Positions 23,725 to 26,942 of a stretch of 26,942 bases of DNA are shown here, piece after piece. This DNA is from an uncultured Bacilli bacterium. Lineage in GTDB: Bacteria > Bacillota_I > Bacilli_A > RFN20 > CAG-449. Each line of letters opens with the position of its first letter. The first letter of the stretch is position 1. The position numbers and the translations under genes are program-made. The DNA lies in NCBI GenBank assembly GCA_947593895.1, contig CANQDY010000003.1, forward strand, positions 1 through 26,942. Reading direction: 5' to 3'. Under the pieces are notes generated by a model, which ran no database searches, was not told where the DNA came from, and worked only from the letters and a program-made list of their open reading frames with translations.

Positions 23725-24348
23725 TTAATATTCCTCCTTAATTTCTTGCTTATCTTTAGGAGTAACAAGTTCTGGTTGCTTTATACTAATTAATATCATC
23801 ACTAGGGTATTAATTATTATATTTACTAACATATATTCGCCATTATAAACTAAACTAAATACTGCTGGTCCTCCTAAGAAATTTTCCGGACATGAACTTG
23901 ACCAGAAGATCACTCCTGCAAAATAGTGACATAAAAATTTTAGTAAACCACCTAAAACACATCCGATTACTAAACTAATCACTTTTGCTTTTGTAGAATT
24001 TGATTCTCGATATTTTTTTGCAAATAAACCCGCAAAAGACACCATTGGATAAGCTAAGATATAGTCGAGCAATATTTGTAACATTACCATATACCACGAA
24101 TCCGCTACAGCGTAAATTCCTCCCATCATTTGAAGAAAACTTACAATAAACCCACATAATAGGCCAGGGAAAAATCCTCTACGATAGCTAATTAATAAAA
24201 TTGGTAGCATCGCAAACCCAATCGATCCTCCATTAGGAAAAGCCCATCTAAATAGTCCTCCCTGCAAGAAATCAAGGGCAAAAGCTATTGCACTAAAAAT
24301 AGCAATTTCAGCAATAACTCTTGTCGAAAACACTTTTTCTTTTTTCAT
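23725..24348 (-). CDS. thiT: ECF transporter thiamine-binding S component ThiT
   Basis: A 207-residue membrane protein with six helices that binds thiamine and works with a shared ECF energising module (not in this window). Features of ThiT: 'IAEIAIFSAIAFALDF', a first external loop rich in Gly/Phe/Trp, 'GGIYAVADSWYMVMLQILLDY', 'HYFAGVIFW' (His and Trp of the thiamine site) and 'LVYNGEYMLVN' (Tyr and Asn of the site). A TPP riboswitch upstream confirms the substrate. The ATG at 24348 follows GAAAGGA; an upstream in-frame ATG at 24375 lies inside the leader hairpin and is less likely. Confidence 0.95.
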   Translation of the reverse strand: MKKEKVFSTRVIAEIAIFSAIAFALDFLQGGLFRWAFPNGGSIGFAMLPILLISYRRGFFPGLLCGFIVSFLQMMGGIYAVADSWYMVMLQILLDYILAYPMVSFAGLFAKKYRESNSTKAKVISLVIGCVLGGLLKFLCHYFAGVIFWSSSCPENFLGGPAVFSLVYNGEYMLVNIIINTLVMILISIKQPELVTPKDKQEIKEEY

Positions 24349-24387
24349 AAAAAAATCCTTTCTGACTAGATACATGCCAAAAAGGAC
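24349..24387 (-). promoter_or_regulatory. Expression-platform hairpin of the thiT riboswitch
   Basis: In the minus-strand RNA GUCCUUUUU pairs with AGAAAGGAU (nine pairs, two of them G-U) around a 15-base loop. The 3' arm holds the thiT ribosome binding site, and a run of six U follows directly before the AUG. It could hide the ribosome binding site, terminate transcription, or both. Confidence 0.6.
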
Positions 24388-24399
24388 ATAAAAACATTT

Positions 24400-24481
24400 T
24401 ATTCCTTACGCTAGCATTACCTAGATCAAGTATGGTTCCACAACAGCATTGTGATCTCAGCCTACTTTAAGTAAGCACCCA
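24400..24481 (-). promoter_or_regulatory. TPP riboswitch aptamer
   Basis: The minus strand reads GGGTGC, then GGCTGAGATCA, and later ACTTGATCTAGGTAATGCTA followed by GCGTAAGGAA. These are the conserved THI-box elements (CUGAGA and the CUUGAACCUGAUCUGG-like and GCGxAGGAA segments). It lies just upstream of thiT and would lower its expression when TPP is plentiful. Confidence 0.95.
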
Positions 24482-24486
24482 AAAAT

Positions 24487-24515
24487 ATTATCAAACAATT
24501 ATTTTAAAAGGTCAA
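24487..24515 (-). promoter_or_regulatory. Promoter of the thiT operon
   Basis: TTGACC, a 17-base spacer, then GATAAT on the minus strand, ending 6 bases before the riboswitch. Confidence 0.7.
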
Positions 24516-24580
24516 TCTTTTTTTAAAATGATAATAATTTAAAAAAATAAGTCATAGTATATAAGGAAAGGAAATTAATT

Positions 24581-24973
24581 ATGGATCGAATTCAACCACC
24601 TCCAAATTATTATGGAGCACCTTACCCACCTGGAACGGACATGAGTCACTCAAATTACGCACCACCACCAAATATGCAAACACCAAATTATTCCCCACAA
24701 CCTCGTCAAGAAAAGGGTTCTGATGAAGAATTAAAGCCAATTGAAGTCACACCTTATTTCACTAAATATATGGAAGGTAAAATCAGTAAAAGGGTCAAAA
24801 TATATTGTACCTTTACTGATTCAGGAGAATGGCATGACAAGGTTTTTGAAGGATTAATTTATGCTGCTGGTGATGAATTCATCATTATCTATGATGAAAA
24901 AACTAAAATGCATTTATTGATTTTATCAGTTTACATTCTATTTATTGAGTTTGAAAATTTAGAAGGAAAATAA
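24581..24973 (+). CDS. GerQ-like (spore coat protein family) small protein
   Basis: 130 residues. The first 45 are rich in Pro, Asn, Tyr and Gln, like the low-complexity start of GerQ. Residues 53-128 match the GerQ domain: 'FTKYMEGKISKRVKIYCTF', 'EWHDKVFEGLIYAAGDEFIIIYDEKT' in part, then 'LLILSVYILFIEFE'. Bacillus GerQ shows YxxxILxxNxGKxxxxYMxF, W..KVFxGxIxxAGxDHIIxSDPxT and LLxxVYLDYxxF in that order. In Bacillus GerQ is cross-linked into the inner coat by transglutaminase and helps the cortex hydrolase CwlJ. AAGGAAAGG precedes the ATG. It is a monocistronic plus-strand gene between the thiT operon and a terminator. Function in this organism is uncertain. Confidence 0.72.
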   Translation: MDRIQPPPNYYGAPYPPGTDMSHSNYAPPPNMQTPNYSPQPRQEKGSDEELKPIEVTPYFTKYMEGKISKRVKIYCTFTDSGEWHDKVFEGLIYAAGDEFIIIYDEKTKMHLLILSVYILFIEFENLEGK

Positions 24974-24979
24974 TTAATT

Positions 24980-25018
24980 AGGCAAATTGAATCATTTGAT
25001 TTAATTTGTCTTTTTTTT
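24980..25018 (+). terminator. Terminator of the GerQ-like gene
   Basis: A 14-bp stem (AGGCAAATTGAATC with GATTTAATTTGTCT, two G-U pairs) with a 4-base loop, followed by TTTTTTTT. Confidence 0.88.
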
Positions 25019-25023
25019 GAAAA

Positions 25024-25055
25024 GAAAAAAGACAGATATTATCATACCTGTCTCA
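25024..25055 (-). terminator. Terminator of the large membrane protein gene
   Basis: On the minus strand AGACAG and CTGTCT, with further pairs inside (TAT/ATA), form a hairpin followed by TTTTTTC, directly after the stop codon. Confidence 0.8.
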
Positions 25056-25062
25056 AATAATT

Positions 25063-26748
25063 TTACTTTTTATTCATATTTTTTTTAGCTTCTTGAGCAG
25101 TTTGTTTAGCTTTTGCTTCCATTGTAGCTTTTCTTTTTGCAGCACGTTGCTCACGTTTAATACGCTTTTCTTCTTCCTGCTGTTTTACAGTAGGAACTCT
25201 TGCTTCAACTTTACCAAGACGTGCCCCAGGTTTACGATATTTTCTTAAAGGATCGTTTTCTTCAGTTAATGCATTTGCATCAATTAATGCTTGTCTTTCC
25301 GCTAAAAGACGTTTTCTTTCTTGTTGATATCTTTGAAGCGGTGTTAATCCATCTTCTTCTTTTTTTTGCTCTTCTGGTTTTTCTTCTACTGGTTCTTCAA
25401 CAACTGATTGTTCTTCAACTTGTTCTTCTTTAGTTTCTGTCGACACTTCTTTTACTAAATCTTTATTTTCAACTTCCTTATTTTCTTCATTACCATTAAT
25501 TCCAGAAACATAGTCATTAATTTCTTTACGATTCTTTGAATATTCCTCATAATCTTTAACATCAACATCATTTGGTTGATATTTTTCATAGAATAATTCA
25601 TCTTCTTTATATTGTTGTAAGATAGTATCAATTCCATCTTCTTCAACTACTTCAATTACTGGTTCAGCCTCAAGGGTAACATCGAAATCTTTATCTGAAA
25701 TATATCTAACTTCTCTTTCAATGATTGCTTGATCAAATGGTTTTTCATCAAGATTTCCAACTCCGAGATCTCTTACACCATGTCCTAAATCATCATAGTA
25801 ATCAGCAGGTTTATAATTATCTTTTTCAAGTTTTGGAGCGTTAGTTAAATTTGCAATCTCTTGTTCTTCTTTATTATCATCTTCAACAATGCTCATGAAT
25901 GTTTCACTCTTAGATGAATACTCATTCTTATGCTTAATACATTGTTTATAATTTTGATAATCTTTCTTAAAGATATAATTATTCGCTGCTCTTTTTGCTT
26001 TTCTCTTTGCAAATAATTTTTTAAATGGAAGATAAATTAAAGTCAATATTCCATACCATGCAAAGACAATGACAATTGCTAGTAAAATAAGAATTATATA
26101 CTCAACCCAAGCAATATTTTCAGGTATTTTAGAAATCAAATCCATATATCCAATATGCAAATCATTTCTAAATATTTTGGTAAAAATATTAACCAATACA
26201 TCAGTATCATTAAAGATTTTTTGCATAATTGGTTCAATATATTTAGTAAATACATGAAAATTACCTACATCGTTTGCGTTTATTGTTCCAGAAAATTTTT
26301 CGTCAAATCTTGCAAATGCAAAAATTGTCAAGAACACTACAGGAATAAGTAAAGAGATAAACTTTTTCAAAGGAAACCTTTTCATATACTTGCGATAATT
26401 AAAGCGTTCTTTTTCAATTTCATTAAGCTGATAATGAATCTTAACAACTCTTTCAATTTTCTTTTTTCTCGCCTTCTTTACAATTAAAGAAATTGTACAG
26501 AAAATGCAATAATATAAAATAATGAAGGCTACATTAATTAATATAAAAGCAAGTAAATTACCATATGACTTACTTCCTAATTGAATTAATTTAGCAATAG
26601 TTTTGATTACTTTTTCATCATAAAATTTCCCTATGTTGTAAATAAATTCCAAATATACTGGTGATCCCATGAGATTATAAAGCACATAGATTAACATCAA
26701 AACTATTTCTATAACTATAATCAAACTCAATCCACATTTCTTTTTCAT
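25063..26748 (-). CDS. Large membrane protein with acidic cytoplasmic domain and basic tail, function unknown
   Basis: 561 residues in three parts. Residues 1-245 hold about four membrane helices (about 7-27, 63-88, 111-127, 212-240), with a likely external loop between the third and fourth. Residues 250-460 are cytoplasmic, acidic and low-complexity, with a Glu/Val-rich stretch ('VEEQSVVEEPVEEKPEEQ'). Residues 465-561 are strongly basic and probably a long helix ('LTPLQRYQQERKRLLAERQ', then Lys/Arg/Ala repeats to 'NMNKK'). No known family is recognised. The architecture would suit a membrane anchor whose tail binds nucleic acid, ribosomes or an acidic partner, but that is inference. An extended -10 lies upstream and a terminator follows, so it is a single-gene unit. 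Confidence 0.75.
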   Translation of the reverse strand: MKKKCGLSLIIVIEIVLMLIYVLYNLMGSPVYLEFIYNIGKFYDEKVIKTIAKLIQLGSKSYGNLLAFILINVAFIILYYCIFCTISLIVKKARKKKIERVVKIHYQLNEIEKERFNYRKYMKRFPLKKFISLLIPVVFLTIFAFARFDEKFSGTINANDVGNFHVFTKYIEPIMQKIFNDTDVLVNIFTKIFRNDLHIGYMDLISKIPENIAWVEYIILILLAIVIVFAWYGILTLIYLPFKKLFAKRKAKRAANNYIFKKDYQNYKQCIKHKNEYSSKSETFMSIVEDDNKEEQEIANLTNAPKLEKDNYKPADYYDDLGHGVRDLGVGNLDEKPFDQAIIEREVRYISDKDFDVTLEAEPVIEVVEEDGIDTILQQYKEDELFYEKYQPNDVDVKDYEEYSKNRKEINDYVSGINGNEENKEVENKDLVKEVSTETKEEQVEEQSVVEEPVEEKPEEQKKEEDGLTPLQRYQQERKRLLAERQALIDANALTEENDPLRKYRKPGARLGKVEARVPTVKQQEEEKRIKREQRAAKRKATMEAKAKQTAQEAKKNMNKK

Positions 26749-26777
26749 ACTAGTTTCTCCCTATTATTATCATATTT

Positions 26778-26786
26778 ATTATAGCA
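26778..26786 (-). promoter_or_regulatory. Extended -10 promoter of the large membrane protein gene
   Basis: The minus strand reads TGC-TATAAT about 30 bases before the start codon. The remaining bases to the window end hold no gene that I can see. Confidence 0.5.
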
Positions 26787-26942
26787 AAAGATTTTAAATA
26801 AGAATATAATTAGTTTTACAAATAAATAGTATTTCCACACTTTTTTTTAATATTCTTCCATTTATTTTCGTATTAAATCTAAAAATAAGAACTAATTTTT
26901 CATTTGAAAATTATTTTTGGTTAATTATTAATCTAAGTGCAA

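Noticed and set aside
1..26942. Genetic code 4 (UGA as tryptophan)
   Set aside because: All recognised families are full length with TGG for tryptophan and no internal TGA, so the standard code fits, despite the lack of TGA stops.

Overview
This window looks like chromosomal DNA from an AT-rich, low-GC Bacillota bacterium, probably a host-associated Bacilli lineage near the Mollicutes or Erysipelotrichia. Evidence: strongly AT-biased coding, GGAGG-type ribosome binding sites, a T-box on tyrS, a TPP riboswitch on an ECF-type thiT, DegV, DUF402 and DUF697 proteins, and two small genes resembling Bacillus sporulation proteins (SpoVIF, GerQ). Tryptophan is read from TGG and the genes are full length under the standard code, yet every intact gene ends in TAA or TAG and none in TGA. 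The taxonomic placement is an inference.

Layout. 1-579 is the 3' end of a large plus-strand gene (possibly a DUF3320-type helicase-like protein) and its terminator, followed by about 900 bases of decayed DNA. 8505-1562 is a minus-strand run: DUF697 membrane protein, iron-dependent alcohol dehydrogenase, a degenerate M50-like membrane protein, a Ca2+-type P-ATPase, then DegV with its own promoter. 8550-9590 is gene-poor and holds a multiply frameshifted pseudogene. 13552-9591 is minus: the SpoVIF-like gene with its terminator, then a second P-type ATPase overlapping an MFS transporter gene. 15946-13598 is a tail-anchored protein, cmk and der. Next come a HI0933-type flavoprotein (minus), a ferredoxin (plus), mscL (minus) and hpt (plus). 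Another remnant precedes T-box-controlled tyrS. After that come the DUF402 phosphatase-like and DUF3137-like genes, a small helical protein, a TPP-riboswitch thiT operon, a GerQ-like gene (plus) and a large membrane protein (minus).

Function. The window combines housekeeping (Der, Cmk, TyrS, Hpt, ferredoxin), membrane transport and homeostasis (two P-type ATPases, MFS, MscL, ThiT) and several uncharacterised membrane proteins. I found no phage, insertion sequence, CRISPR array, tRNA or rRNA. The strongest leads are: an M50-like protein that has lost its HExxH metal site and sits directly before a calcium pump gene; a perfect 13-bp hairpin covering the pump's start codon; orphan sporulation-type genes; complete avoidance of TGA stops; and three intergenic stretches that still read as broken genes.
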